Part shown: positions 42,054 to 53,796 of the stretch, piece by piece
How the letters are laid out: the number at the start of each line of letters is the position of its first letter
How positions within the stretch are numbered: position 1 is the first letter of the stretch
Source of the DNA: Serripes groenlandicus
Taxonomy: Eukaryota > Mollusca > Bivalvia > Cardiida > Cardiidae
Reading direction: 5' to 3'
NCBI GenBank assembly: GCA_031761405.1
Contig: JASEVX010000010.1
Coordinates: 9,872,724-9,936,723 of the forward strand
Length of the DNA: 64,000 bases
Translations under genes and position numbers: made by a program
The notes under the pieces: model-generated
The model's database searches: none
Seen by the model: only the letters and a program-made list of their open reading frames with translations
Told to the model about the DNA's origin: nothing

Positions 42054-42283
42054 TTAACCCTTTCCCTCATACAGCAATTATGCAGCAGACGACTTTGAAC
42101 ATATTTTGTCAACAAATAGAAAATCTCTATAACTGAATGGATAACCTATGATTAAAAGTGGAAAACATTGTGGCAAAAGGAGAAATTGCTCGTTTTGAGC
42201 AATTTCTTCTTTTGTCACTATGTTTTCCAAAAGCCATCTGCTGCAGAGGCGTCAGAAAGCGTCTATATGAGGGAAAGGGATAA
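42054..42283 (-). mobile_element. Family A MITE, well preserved
   Basis: TTAACCCTTTCCCTCATACA to TATGAGGGAAAGGGATAA, centre GCTCGTTTTGAGC. Confidence 0.9.
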
Positions 42284-42326
42284 AACTCTTAATTCAAACT
42301 GGAAGAATGTCTCTCAGACTGGAGCC

Positions 42327-42830
42327 TTACCCACATACAGCAAATATGCAGCAGACCACTTTGAAAATATCTTGGCAAATATCTCTATAAAAAAGCAAGA
42401 ATAATGAATAGAATAGAGGTGAAAAATTGTGACAAAAGTAGAAATTGCTCACTATTGTCAAAAAGTCATCTACAAAGGCGTCATCATGAGCAAATTCTCG
42501 ATTTACCCAGGAACGTAGATCTTATCTATGTCTCTGATTTAACACAATGTTTGCAAAAGTCGTCTGCTGCAGAGATGTCAGAAAGAAAATGTAACATTTG
42601 GAAATTTTAATTGCTTATTTCAGTATCCACAGTGTTAACCCATTTCCGACATATAGATGCGTTCTGACACCTTTGCAGCAGACAACTTTTAAAAACAGTG
42701 TGGAAAAAGAAGAAATTGCTCCTAATGAAAAATATCTTCTTTTTTCACAATGTTTTATGTTTAGAAATTTTTTAATAATTATTCGTTATTTTTTACGAAT
42801 TTCCATTTTTAGCTCAAGTGCAAGGTGAGC
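42327..42830. mobile_element. Diverged and partial family A MITEs
   Basis: 42327-42600 holds a reverse-type copy (CCCACATACAGCAAATATGC; GTCGTCTGCTGCAGAGATGT), apparently rearranged at its centre. 42634-42760 holds the left half of a forward copy (TTAACCCATTTCCGACATAT; GAAATTGCTCCTAATGAAAA). Confidence 0.6.
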
Positions 42831-43990
42831 TATTGTGATCACATTTTGTCTAGGGTCCGTCAGTCGTGTGTCTTCAACATTTGCCTGGTTAACACTCTAC
42901 AGGCTACATTTTGCATCCGATCTTCATGACAGTTTATCAGAACATTGATCTCCATCAAATCTTGTTCGAAGCTGGGCCATATGAGGTCAAAAACTAGGTC
43001 ACAAGGTCAAATTGAAGGGAAATCATGTAAACACTCTAGATGCCACATTTTCAACTTGAGCATGTTGAAACTTATCAGAATGTTGGTCTTGATGATATGT
43101 AAGTCAAGTTCGAATGTGGGTCATGTTGGCTCAAAATGTAGGTCACTAGGTCAAATTGAAAGAAAAGGCCGCAAATTTTGCTTCAGCAATTTGAAGTTTT
43201 GTCAGAATGTTTGTATTAATGATATCTAGGTAAAGTTTGAATATGGGTCATATTGGGTCAGAAACTAGGTCACTAGGCCAAATTGAAGGAAATTCTTGTT
43301 AACCCTGTAGAAGCCGCATTCTTTGCTACAGCAGCTTGAAGTTTAGTCAGAATTTTTATCTAAATGATGTCTAGGCCAAGTTCGAATATGGGTCAAGAAA
43401 CTAGGTCTTTAAGCTAAATTGAAGGAAAATCTTGTTAAGACTTTGGAGGCCGCATTTTTTGCTTCAGCAGCTTGAAAATTCTTCAGAATGTTCGTCTGAA
43501 TGATATCTAGGTTAAGTTCAAACATGGGTCATATTAGGTCAAGAACTTGAGCATGTTGAAACTTTATCAGAATGGTTGTCTTGATGATATGTAGGTCAAG
43601 TTCGAACATGGGTCATGTTGGATCAAAAAGTAGCTAGGTCACTAGATCAAATTGAAGGAAAATCTTGTTAACACTGTAGAAGCTGCATTTTTTGCTTCAG
43701 CAGCTTCAAATTTACTAAGAATGTTTATCTTCATTGATATCTAGTCTAAGCTTGAATACGGGTTATGCCCGATCAAAAAGTACTAGGCCAAATTGATGGA
43801 AAATCTTGTTTACACTCTGGAGGCCACATTTTTGGCTTCAGCAGCTTGAAATTTTGTCAGAATGTTTGTCTGAATCATATCTAGGTCAAGTTCGAATATG
43901 GGTCTTATGGGTCAGAAACTTATAGGTCAATAAAGGAAAATATTTTTCTAGCTCCGAAAGCAGCATTTTTACTTTGAGCAAGTTGAAATT
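42812..43990 (-). mobile_element. Tandem-core dispersed element, units of about 130-140 bp
   Basis: The left end has the inverted words AGCTCAAGTGCAAGGTGAGC and GGGTCCGTCAGTCGTGTG. Diverged units follow (marker ATGATATCTAGGTCAAGTTC, TTTGCTTCAGCAGCTTGAA; unit starts near 43079, 43207, 43350, 43491 and onward). The architecture resembles 14899 and 61068. Confidence 0.6.
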
Positions 43991-44069
43991 TTGTCAGAAT
44001 GTTTTTACAGCAGCAGATGACTTTGAAAATATCTAAGCAATAATTTGGAAAATCTCTTTACTTTATAAG

Positions 44070-44278
44070 TTAACCCTTTTTCACATACAGCAAATATGTA
44101 GCAGACCACTGTGAAAACCTCCATGCAAAAACATGTTTTGAGCAATTTCTCCTTTTGTCTCAATGTGGGAAAATTATGGAATAGAGCTGAAAACATTGTG
44201 ATAAATGGAGAAATTACTCATTGTCAGTCTTCTGCTGCAAATGTGTCCAAATGAGTCTGAAAGAGGAAAAAGGGTTAA
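44070..44278 (-). mobile_element. Family A MITE, diverged
   Basis: TTAACCCTTTTTCACATACA to GAGGAAAAAGGGTTAA. The centre is scrambled. A loose inner arm (CAGCAGATGACTTTGAAAAT) precedes it at about 44009. Confidence 0.75.
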
Positions 44279-44497
44279 AACATTCAATCAAATGGCTTAA
44301 TTTTGTGTTTTATTACAGTCGGCTACTGCATAAACATCAAAAACTTGGCTAGATATCGGATGAAATCTGGGGAAATGTATCTCAAAGACAGGATTTCATT
44401 AGACATAAACGACCTTTGTAATCGGCCATTTGAAATTAATGCCAGACATAATGGCTGTTAGAAAACGAACAGAATGTATTTTTATGTCAAAAATACA

Positions 44498-44646
44498 TTA
44501 CCAGTCATTTAATACCTGATATATAATCTCTACACCCTTAATTCATCCAGAAAAAGAACTCGCCTTGCGTATTCCTCACGTATATGTGATATACACGGTT
44601 GCCCGTAATAGCGGGCAAGCACGTGATATCTTGCCACTTTTAATTT
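44498..44646. repeat. DIRS copy 2 inverted terminal repeat (left)
   Basis: TTACCAGTCATTTAATACCT to GCCACTTTTAATTT. It contains an inner GCCCG TAATAG CGGGC hairpin. Confidence 0.9.
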
Positions 44647-45121
44647 CTGGATTCACCAGCTAGACAGCTAAGAATTTACACATTATTTTCTAATTATTCT
44701 TTTCTTGGCTTTTTAAGGCTTATTGCCTTATTTAGTTGTTCATTCAGTTAGGAAACTGCATTAACAGATATTCAACTGCATTTAAAGTTAAATTATTGTT
44801 GTAATTGCTTGTTTTTGTAGGCGACAGCTAGCTGAAAAGCTCGAGGTGGTTACCCCACCCATTATTTTCAGTTAATGTCTTCGGGTGCGGAACGTAATTG
44901 AGTTCAAGACTTAAAGTTAAACGATGAGTTCCCAATCCCGTTATAGATTATACTTATGATGTTTGTTGTACTTACATGTAATTATAACATAGACAAAAAT
45001 GTCGTTTATAGATTATATACGTTCCGGGTTGTCACTCGGGTAGAAAAATAAAAAGTAGAAAAATTTATAAAAATTTTTGTTTTTATTGTGTTCATTTCGT
45101 ATATATTTTTGTATCATAAAT

Positions 45122-47600
45122 ATGTCACATAAGGTGAACGGAGGCGTGGCTCGTGTGGTCATGCTGTGGACGCATGGGACACGCATCCGAACTGTGTGGT
45201 TTGCTCAAAGGGCACACAGCTTTCACCGTGCGAGTACTGCTCTTCTTGGACTGTTTCTATTTGGAAACGGGCTGGGAAGGGTAAGACTAGCAAAAGCAGG
45301 AAGGGTAAGAGTGCCCCTAAAAAAGGCGTCTCTGATCTCTTCGAGTGAAGCGGAGTTCGTGGGGTTCTCCCAGTCGGACTCCGCGACCGTGTTGAGTGGA
45401 TCAAAGGTTAAGGCTGTTCCTTCTCCACTTAGCACAACCGCACCTCCTAGTCTAGCTAGAGACACGGAGGAGCGGAAGGTAGCTTTGGATGCTCGTTGTT
45501 CTCTCGGGAAACAAAAGCCTTCGGGCCAGACACCGTATAGAAACAGGGTTTTGAATGTGCTCAAGAGCTGGAGCCTTCTTACTCTGAACGACATTATCTT
45601 GCTTCTGGTGTTGGGGCTCAACCTTCGAAAGAAGGGGATGCCGGAATCATCCGCCGGGAAACCGAGCGGGTTGGTTTGTCAGACCACTTGTGGTCAATTC
45701 CAACACCACACTCTGAGCTACATCAGTCTTCGGACTGCTGCAGAGTGCCGGATTACGATGTCTGTGGACAAAGTTCTCTGGAGACTTTTGATAGGTCAGC
45801 TTCACTAACTGCCTATCTCTAGTCAACCGGGTAATGCTAGAGCTGGACAGCAAAACCCATATGCCGTGGCGCGACAGGTCCCCGGGCAACCGGGGCGTCA
45901 TCTAGCGATGACGCGACCTGTCACCGGTCAGTCATTTAGCCATGACACGACCGGGCCAGTCAGTCAATTTGCCATGACTAGACAAGGTAGTCATTCACTT
46001 AGCGGTGAAATGACAGGGCTGCAGTCGAATAGCTACGACGCGGCCAGGCAGACGGTCACTCATTTAAATATGACGCGACCAGGCAGACACTCATTTCACT
46101 ATGACGTGGCTAGCCAATCAGTCTCGCATGTAGCCATGTCTAGACAAGGTAAACAGGCAGACACTCATTTCACGATGACGTGGCTAGCCAATCAGTCTCG
46201 CATGTAGCCATGTCTAGACAAGGTGTGGATCAATCATTTAACTATGATACGACCAACCTACCGGTCACGCAGGTGAACATGACGCGGCAAGGAGATAGTC
46301 AATCATTTGGTAATGACGCGGCTAGTCTACCTGTCGGTTATGAAAACATCGCACGACCAGGCAGTCCGTCATTTGGCAATGACGCGGCTAGCCAGCCAGT
46401 CGCTTATGTAAACATGGCGCGACCAGCCAATCGGTCACGCATGTGAATATGACACGATCAGGCAGTAGTCAGTCATTTGGTAATGATATGGCTAGCTTGC
46501 CTGTCGGTTATGTAAACAGCGCACGACCAGGCAGTCTATCATTTGGCAATGACACGACTAACCAGCCAGTCGCTTAGGTTAACATGGCGCGACCGGGCAC
46601 GGGCTCTGTACTGGCTGACCGAATTGATACTATTATCATTATATCTCAGGTCAACAACAGAGTGGTGTTATGAATATTCAGAGTAGGTTAGCACCGAACT
46701 CTAATATTCAGCCGTATAGCTCCGAGTACGGGAATTACCGGTCGGAGAAATCCTTCCGTTCCCCAAAGGGAACTGTGCACTTCATTAAGAGTGCCGGATT
46801 ACGATGTCTGCGGACAAAGTTCTCCGGAGACTTTCGGTAGAGCAGCCTCACAACTGCCTATCCCTAGTCAACCGGGTTTTACTGGTGCTGGAAAGCAAGA
46901 CCCATATGCCATATGCCGTGGCGCGACAGGTCCCCGGGCAACCGGGGCGTCTTCTAGCGATGACGCGACCTGTCACAGGTCAGTCATGTAGCCATGACAC
47001 GACCGGGCCAGTCAGTCAATTTTGCCATGACTAGACAAGGTAGTCATTCACTTAGCGGTGATATGACAGGGCTGCAATCGAATAGCTACGACGCGGCCAG
47101 GCAAACGGTCACTCATTTAAATATGACGCTACCAGGCAGTCACTCATTTCACGATGACGTGGCTAGCTAATCAGTCACGCATGTAGCCATGTCGAGACAA
47201 GGGTTGGATCAATCATTTAACTATGATACGACCAACCAACCAGTCACGCAGGTGAACATGACGCGGCAGGGAGATAGTCAGTCATTTGGTAATGACGGGG
47301 CTAGGCTACCTGTAGGTTATGAAAACATCTCACGACCAGCCAGTCGGTCATTTGTTAATGACGCAACTAGCCAGCCAATTGCTTAGGCAAACATGGCGCG
47401 TCCAGGCACGAGCTCTGTACTGAGTGACCGGATTGATACAATTATCATTCCATAACAGGTCAACAACAGAGTGGGTGCACGAATAATCAGAGTATAGGTT
47501 ACGGACCGACCTCTATTATTCACCCGTCTGGCTCCGGGTATGGGAATTTTCGTGCAGAGAGATCCTTTCAATCCCAAAGGGAACTGTGTACATCTCTAAG
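45122..47600 (+). pseudogene. DIRS copy 2 gag-like region with internal duplication
   Basis: It starts near ATG 45122. The Cys-rich module is readable in a second frame (WDTHPNCVVCSKG, SPCEYCSSWTVSIW), and SSSEAEFVGFSQSDSA matches copy 1 gag (SSSGEEFEGFSDSE). The middle consists of 22-23-residue repeats (RQGDSQSFGNDAASLPVGYE, ARPGSPSFGNDAASQPVAYV). A segment starting GAGTGCCGGATTACGATGTC is duplicated in tandem: 45738-46790 and 46791-about 47600. The second copy has fewer inner repeats. Several stops and frameshifts make it non-functional. Confidence 0.75.
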
Positions 47601-47749
47601 ATAACACTTTTCCCCAATTACCTTCCACCGGTCCATTCAATGGAACCGGTCGGAAATAGACGGGATTTCCAAACCTAACGAGAGCATCAAAAACCCAACG
47701 TTTTTTGGGATATCGAGGCATTAGGAGGGACATCTAATTAATAGACAGT

Positions 47750-50725
47750 CCTTGGAAAGGCAATCCCTGGAACAGAATACGTTAGCGCATTCTGATAAAG
47801 GGAGGGCTAAGCCGTCCCACAAAGGGGGAGAACCTCTCTATGGTCATCCCATTACCAAGGGGCTAAGAATCGGCAGCCTTCTAAATAAAGCACAACCCCT
47901 AGGCCTCAACCCTGGGGATGCGCACCTTTCTATGATCGTCCCAAGGCCGGAGATTACAGTCGGGTCCGCCTGTTGTTTTCATAGAGGAATGGGAAAGTGT
48001 CACAGAGGATCATTGGATCTTATCTGTGATACAGGAAGGGTATCCAATTCCCTTCATTTCTTCTCCACTGACAAGCGTGCCTATCGACATGTCGTCACGT
48101 CATTCGGCCGTGTCAAAGTGATTTCATCACGTCTTCTGTAAAGAAGGCCATAGAGAGGGTTTTCAACCCCATTATCGGGGTTTGATACAACCGTCTTTTC
48201 CTCGTCCAGAAGGAAGACGATCGGTGGAGACCGGTTATAGATTTATCAGCTCTAAATCTATTGATTCCGGTCGAGAAGTTAAAATGGAGTCGACCCACTC
48301 CATCCAAATAACTTTTTGGGAAGGCGACTGGGCGGTCTCTAGACCTCACAGACACCTATTACCACATTTCAATCGCTCCCTCGTCGAGGAAGTACTTTCG
48401 TTTTGTGGTAAATGACAAGGAACAGAGGATATTCACTATGTGAACTCTGAGACAGGGAGGTCAAGACCATCTCATACGTGAGCTCGGCCCCGACGGTTGA
48501 TTCCATGCGATCTCATTCTTCTTCGGAAAAGGGATCTATGTCAAGGGATCAATTCCTCGGTCATAACTCTAATTCAGAGCACTTCGGAAAAGGGATAATT
48601 CCTCGGTCATGACTCCTTCATAATTTCTAATGTGGAATCGAACACTGACCTTCCGGTTCAGAACAGGCTATAGGCAATCCTCTTGTCGTCGGTGAAACCC
48701 AAGACCCAGTCTTGTCTGACGAATAAGAGACATATCGGGATCAGTGCCCCATATGATGATGAAACAATTTAGATCTAGACTCTAAATAATTATCATTGGC
48801 GGAATGTTACTGCTTTCATTGCGTCCATAAGGCATTTCGGCGTATGCGGCGACATCGTTTACACAGGGACAGAAACGTACAGCGACTTCTGCAAGGGCGT
48901 TCTTGGAACCCCAACCTGTGAAGACGCAAATAGACAGGCTAAGTTCGAGCCTAGCGTTACGGGAACTAGCTAAGTTGGCATACAACCAAGTAGAGCACTG
49001 TCCCTAATCCGCAGCTATAGGGAAGCACTCCTCTCTATTAAATCTTCTAACAAAGAATGATATAGAGTGGGTATCAACCTTTCATTCGGGCTTGATACAA
49101 CTGTTTTTCTTCCTGTTTCTAAGAAAGACAGACAGTGAAATACGGTAGTAGACGTTTCGACTCAGTTCGCGTCTAGTACGGCCGTGTAGTAGAATGGAAC
49201 GTCCGTTTCACCAGGATCACAATCCGGAACGGCGGTCTGGGCGAGTTGTTAGTCCTAACAAACGCCTAATACACGTATCGTGTGCCTTGTCATCGAGGAG
49301 TTACAGTTCGATTACCTGCGTTCGGAATTATTTCCCAAAACAGGCAAATCGGATCTAATTAACTCGAGAATCCGATTCGTTTTCTGGTTCGGGATCAGTA
49401 AGTACGGGAACAGCCCGATACATGCTTCACACCACACCCGAATTGTTACAGATATCGGTGCAGTGCGTTACAGCCTACGGCATGTTATTATATAGAGTAG
49501 ACAACTTCACATGAATTCAGTTCTGCTAGCTTTCAATTCTACTCATTCGGCAGCAATCGGAATACGTCGGGGATGAATGCTTACGGATTTACCCGAGAAG
49601 TTCCGATTGATTCCGCAGTGGAATAATAATAAACAACTTCCGGTCTCAGTTTCACTGGCTGAAGGTGTAAAATGATAATAGAAGCACATCACTGGCTAAA
49701 TGACCGTGGTTATACGTCATGCTGGCCTGTCTCTCGACATAACCGTTACATCTTCCTTAGAAATAGACAGTTCTTACCGATTGATGTTATTAAGGTAGGT
49801 CAATCTCTCTGAACGTTCGTCGGAAACTACCGCTTCTTAAAATAGTAACTGAGACTTATAAATTCGTCTTATTTTACGAACACAAGCAGGGAAGTGAGTT
49901 CTTTACTGTCATTAGAAACTAATTTCATTAGGTTTCACAGCCTGATGGTTAGAATTAGAAAAACCCAATAAAGGAGTTTAAGTGAGTTCGTTAGAATTAG
50001 AAAACCCATTATAGGAGTTTATCTCCAAAATAGGATTTGTCTTGCGTCCTCTGGTCGCTTACAAGAGCTCCATACGAACCTCTTGAATCGACGTCTTTAC
50101 TTATAAAACCGTCTTTTTGTTAGCTTTAGCTACAGCTCTTCGAAGGAGCAATTAAAACGCTCTGTCTGTAGAAACCGGGAATGTCAGATTCATTGAATAT
50201 GATGGCCTCTTTACACTACTGTGTCAACCAGGGTTACTGGCTAAGAACCAGTTACCGTCGGTCCTTCCTGATCCGATTCAGTTCCTAGTTATTCTGCGAG
50301 CTGTGGTCCTTCGGATTCCGACAGATACATTGTCCTGTCAGAGCTCTTAAATATTAACTTAAGAGAGTTAAGGGGAATAAGGGTTGGAGAAGGAGGTTAT
50401 TTCTCCCCCTTATAGGTCGTAATATATATCAGCAGCTTCTTTTCTCGCTGGATATCCATTACAATTAAATTAGCGTACAAAGATTTACCTAGTCGAGATC
50501 TTTCTTTTCTGCGGATACGCCCGCTGAAGTTAGGGCTCTTTCGGCAAGTTGGGCTTTTTCGAACAATAATTCCCTTGAAGAATTCTTCGCGCGGCAGTTC
50601 GGAAAACTCAGTCAAGTTATTCATCTTTCTATTTGCGTTCTATGTCTAGTCAGACAGAACTTGTACTCCCTGGGCCCTTTGGTTGCGTCCCAGCGAGTTG
50701 TCCGCTAAATTACTCCCAACATATC
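47750..50725 (+). pseudogene. DIRS copy 2 RT-RNase H-recombinase remnant
   Basis: Near 47925, GDAHLSMIVPRPEITVG matches the RT lead-in of copy 1. Following pieces in shifting frames match RT through about 48420. 48.7-50.3 kb is too decayed to read fully but occupies the place of RNase H and the recombinase N-terminus. At 50440-50600, SRWISITIKLAYKDLPSRDL then RALSASWAFSNN is the recombinase core, and SFYLRSMSSQ at about 50632 is the tyrosine motif. This supports a full-length ancestor of which copy 1 is a deletion form. Confidence 0.75.
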
Positions 50726-50889
50726 AATGAAGTGAACACTGATTGAAATGATCAATCCCTGCTCTTACCATATATACTGTTGGGTTCATAGTACTTTGTA
50801 AATAAATTAGAAAATAATACACTACAAGGTGCTGCTACCTGGAACGACAGTAAGTATTGGCCGAACCTCCCGTCCGATGCTACAAAGTC

Positions 50890-50985
50890 ATCAGGTATTA
50901 AATGACTGGTAATGTATTTTTGACATAAAAATGAAGTTTTTCAAGTAAAACATATTTTTATTAGAAAATACTTACCAGTCATTTA
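50890..50985. repeat. DIRS copy 2 internal complementary region
   Basis: TCAGGTATTAAATGACTGGT through TGACATAAAAATGAAGTTTT to AATACTTACCAGTCATTTA. It is complementary to the left outer end (44477-44520) and the right outer end (51160-51222). Confidence 0.85.
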
Positions 50986-51033
50986 TAGAGTCCCGCCTCC
51001 CATCCCCGCGTCGTCACCCAACACTTAATGTTG

Positions 51034-51181
51034 AATTAAAAGTGGCAAGATATCACGTGCTTGCCCGCTATTACGGGCAACCGTGTATATCACATATACG
51101 TGAGGAATACGCAAGGCGAGTTCTTTTTCTGGATGAATTAAGGGTGTAGAGATTATATATCAGGTATTAAATGACTGGTAA
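51034..51181. repeat. DIRS copy 2 inverted terminal repeat (right)
   Basis: AATTAAAAGTGGCAAGATAT to TAAATGACTGGTAA. It is followed by the unique outer end GTATTTTCTAATAAAAATAT, ending near CTTCAT 51222. Confidence 0.9.
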
Positions 51182-51277
51182 GTATTTTCTAATAAAAATA
51201 TGTTTTACTTGAAAAACTTCATGTTAGAACAAGGATAAATTGCTCCTAACATACACGTTTCCTGAAAGAATTGGTAT

Positions 51278-51512
51278 TTAACCCTTTCCCACATACAACC
51301 AATCTGCAGCAGACGACTTTGAAAACAAACCCGAACAAAAGTGGAAACTCCCTTTAAATGAAAGTACAATAATTGAATTATTGAGAGGTAAAAATATATG
51401 GTGACAAATTAGTTTTTGCTTGTTTTGAGCAATTTCTTCTTTTTTTGCCATGTTTTCAAAAAGCCCTCTGCTGCAGAGGCAACAGAAATTACTTAATGAG
51501 GGAAAGGGTTAA
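51278..51512 (-). mobile_element. Family A MITE
   Basis: TTAACCCTTTCCCACATACA to AATGAGGGAAAGGGTTAA, 56 bases beyond the DIRS end. Confidence 0.85.
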
Positions 51513-51702
51513 CTTTTTGAAACATACAGAGCACATCTAATGCAGAAAACTTTGAATACATCATAAATATGTTAAAATATGGAAAATTCTCAATTCTCAA
51601 TTGCTCATTTATAATGAGCAAATTCATCATTTCCACGATGTTTTCAAAAGTTGTCAGCGCTGCAGATGCATCTAAATACATCTGCAGGTGGGAAAGGGTT
51701 AG
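51509..51702 (-). mobile_element. Family A MITE, diverged, abutting the previous copy
   Basis: It shares the TTAA at 51509. CACATCTAATGCAGAAAACT on the left arm; AGCGCTGCAGATGCATCTAA and GGTGGGAAAGGGTTA at the right. Confidence 0.75.
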
Positions 51703-51852
51703 TACATTTGCAACAGGTGCTTTTTGAAACTGCATGACAAAAATAAGTCTAGATGCTTAAAGCAATCAATTATTTCCTATTCTTATGCAATTTACAGCGA
51801 AAGTTTACTTTTGATTTAATTATGGCCTATCAGCCAAAGTCTCTCTAGAGCC

Positions 51853-52071
51853 TTAACCCTTTCCCACATACAGACGCTTTCTGACGCCTTTTTTTTAAAA
51901 CAGTGTGGCAAAAGAAGAAATTGCTCATGATGAGCAATTTCTCCTTTGCCACAATGTTTTCAACTTTATTTAACAATAAGCTATCTTTTATGGAGATTTT
52001 TCAGGTTTTTGTCACTATATATGTTTTCAATGTCGTCTGCTGCAGAATTGTTGTATGTGGGAAAGAGTTAA
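51853..52071 (+). mobile_element. Family A MITE
   Basis: TTAACCCTTTCCCACATACA to ATGTGGGAAAGAGTTAA, centre GCTCATGATGAGC. The left arm CTGCAGCAGAC is replaced by a T-run. Confidence 0.85.
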
Positions 52072-52180
52072 AAGATACCAGACCTTAATTAACCCTTTTC
52101 CTAATACAGGCAATCTGCAGCAGATGGTAAAAATATGGCAAGCCTATAAATGAAAGTATAATTTATAATTCAGAGCTGTA

Positions 52181-52413
52181 TTAACCCTTTCCCTCATAAG
52201 CAATTCTGCGGCAGACGACTTTGAACACATTTTGTCAAAAAATAGAAAATCTCTTTAATTGAATGGATATATAACCTATGACTAAAAGTGGAAAATATTG
52301 TGTCAAAAGGAGAAATTGCTTGTTTTGAGCAATTTCTTCTTTTGTCATTATGTTTTCAAAAAGCCGTCAGCTGCAGAGGCGTCAGAAAGCGTCAATATGA
52401 GGGAAAGGGTTAA
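52181..52413 (-). mobile_element. Family A MITE nested in an older copy
   Basis: TTAACCCTTTCCCTCATAAG to TATGAGGGAAAGGGTTAA, centre GCTTGTTTTGAGC. Confidence 0.9.
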
Positions 52414-52426
52414 GATGAGGAGAATT

Positions 52427-52593
52427 GTTCATGTTCTTAAATCCTTATTTGACATGACAAACCCTATGTTGTGGGTACTCAAAAGAATCGTCGCAGTGAG
52501 ACAACTGCTTTGAGTACCCACAACATAGGATTTGGTTGATTTATATTGTCGGGAAAAGACCAGTTTCACTCCCTCTTATCTAGTCCTCTGTAT
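52427..52593 (-). mobile_element. Family C hairpin repeat
   Basis: The hairpin arms CCTATGTTGTGGGTACTCAA and TTGAGTACCCACAACATAGG match the 39026 copy in reverse orientation, with GGGAAAAGACCAGTTTCACT and ATCTAGTCCTC at right. Confidence 0.75.
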
Positions 52594-52704
52594 AATTATT
52601 GAATATAGTTGAAAACTTTAATTGTGGCGGATGGAGAAATTACGCATGATAAGCAATCGTTCCGTTGGCCGAAATATTTTAGAGACGTCATCTACTGATG
52701 TGTC

Positions 52705-52960
52705 AAAATGCGGCTGCATGTGGGAAAGGGTTAAATCCCCCGTCCCCCCCCCCCCCCCCCCCCCCCGGCTGCATGTGAGAAAGGGTTAAAGATTCCCCCC
52801 CCGGCTGCATGTGGGAAAGGGAAAAGTAAAGACCCCGTCCCCTACCCCCCCCCCCCCCCCCCCCCCCCCCCGGCTGCATGTGAGAAAGGGTTAAAGATCC
52901 CCCCCCCCGGCTGCATGTGGGAAAGGGTTAGAGATTCCCCCCCCCCCCCCCCCCCTAACA
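52705..52960. repeat. Tandem MITE-end and poly-C expansion
   Basis: The MITE terminus CGGCTGCATGTGGGAAAGGG with TTAAA recurs five times, separated by C-runs of different lengths (roughly 8 to more than 20). It is a local tandem amplification of a transposon end plus homopolymer. C-run lengths may be inaccurate in the assembly. Confidence 0.85.
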
Positions 52961-53175
52961 CACACACAAATTAACCTATAATGTTACTTAGCCTCCTCAA
53001 CCCATGGTAGTAATCTCCAGGAACAGCCAACATGTATAATTATCTCTGCAAGATGTTTTTTTAACATCTCAAAACCATTCATTTATTTGTTCTGTTATCT
53101 AATTCTTTTTTTTTCTATGTTTTAGATATTTTTTAAAGGACCTTATTACAGTTGCGCTGTTTGCTCGATTCACTT

Positions 53176-53343
53176 TAACCCAATCTAACATGTAGATGTT
53201 TTTTGAAAACATTGTGGGAAAAGGAGAAACTGCTTTCATTTCGTTTCTGAATTATAGTGTGCTTTCATTTATTGAGTCCACATTGACCTTGATGCTTTAA
53301 AAGACATCTGCTTCAGTTTGGTTGTATGTTGGAAAGTGATAAC
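53176..53343 (+). mobile_element. Family A MITE, degenerate
   Basis: TTAACCCAATCTAACATGTA to TATGTTGGAAAGTGATAA; the centre is lost. Confidence 0.6.
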
Positions 53344-53388
53344 ACAATATATAAGTACAAGGTACTTCCAGATGTTTTACTCCTTTAT

Positions 53389-53613
53389 TTTCCATCATAC
53401 GACAATTCTGCAGCAGATGACTTATTTTGTCAAAAAATAGATAAAATCTCTATAATCGAATGGATAAACTATGACAAAAAGTTGAAAACATTGAGGCAAA
53501 AGGAGAAATTGCTCTCTTTGAGCAATTTCTTATTTTGTCACTTATCATGTTTTAAAAAAGCTGTCTGTTGCAAAGGCGTCAGAAACCGTCTAAATGAGGG
53601 AAAGGGTGAACCC
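53389..53613 (-). mobile_element. Family A MITE
   Basis: TTTCCATCATACGACAATTC to AATGAGGGAAAGGGTGAA, centre GCTCTCTTTGAGC. Confidence 0.85.
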
Positions 53614-53796
53614 TTTGTTGTTTGCAGCCGACCTGGACACATCTGCAGCAGACAACGTGTACTTTAGTAGAAAGTATTATGGCAATGGATGAAATTTGCA
53701 ATAACTCAAGAATTAATACTCTTGCAACTTGTATTGCAGCTGGGCATTGCTGTCCTGTTGTCAGACTGTGTGTGCAACAACATGTTGTAAGCACAA

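Larger units (their letters stand above)
44477..51222 (+). mobile_element. DIRS-type retrotransposon, copy 2 (long, decayed)
   Basis: About 6.7 kb. Inverted terminal repeats are at 44498-44646 and 51034-51181. An internal complementary region at 50890-50985 is the junction of both outer ends. Gag, RT and recombinase remnants run in order on the plus strand, all with frameshifts and stops. The ITR differs from copy 1 in its middle part (GAACTCGCCTTGCG versus GATCGCGCCCAGCG), so it is a related but separate subfamily. It retains the RNase H/recombinase DNA missing in copy 1. Confidence 0.88.
52089..52736 (-). mobile_element. Older family A MITE split by two later insertions
   Basis: The left half is at 52089-52180 (TTAACCCTTTTCCTAATACA to ATAATTTATAATTCAGAGCT). 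The right half is at about 52594-52736 (TAATTATTGAATATAGTTGA to ATGTGGGAAAGGGTTAA). Between them sit a well-preserved family A copy (52181-52413) and a family C element (52427-52593). Confidence 0.65.
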
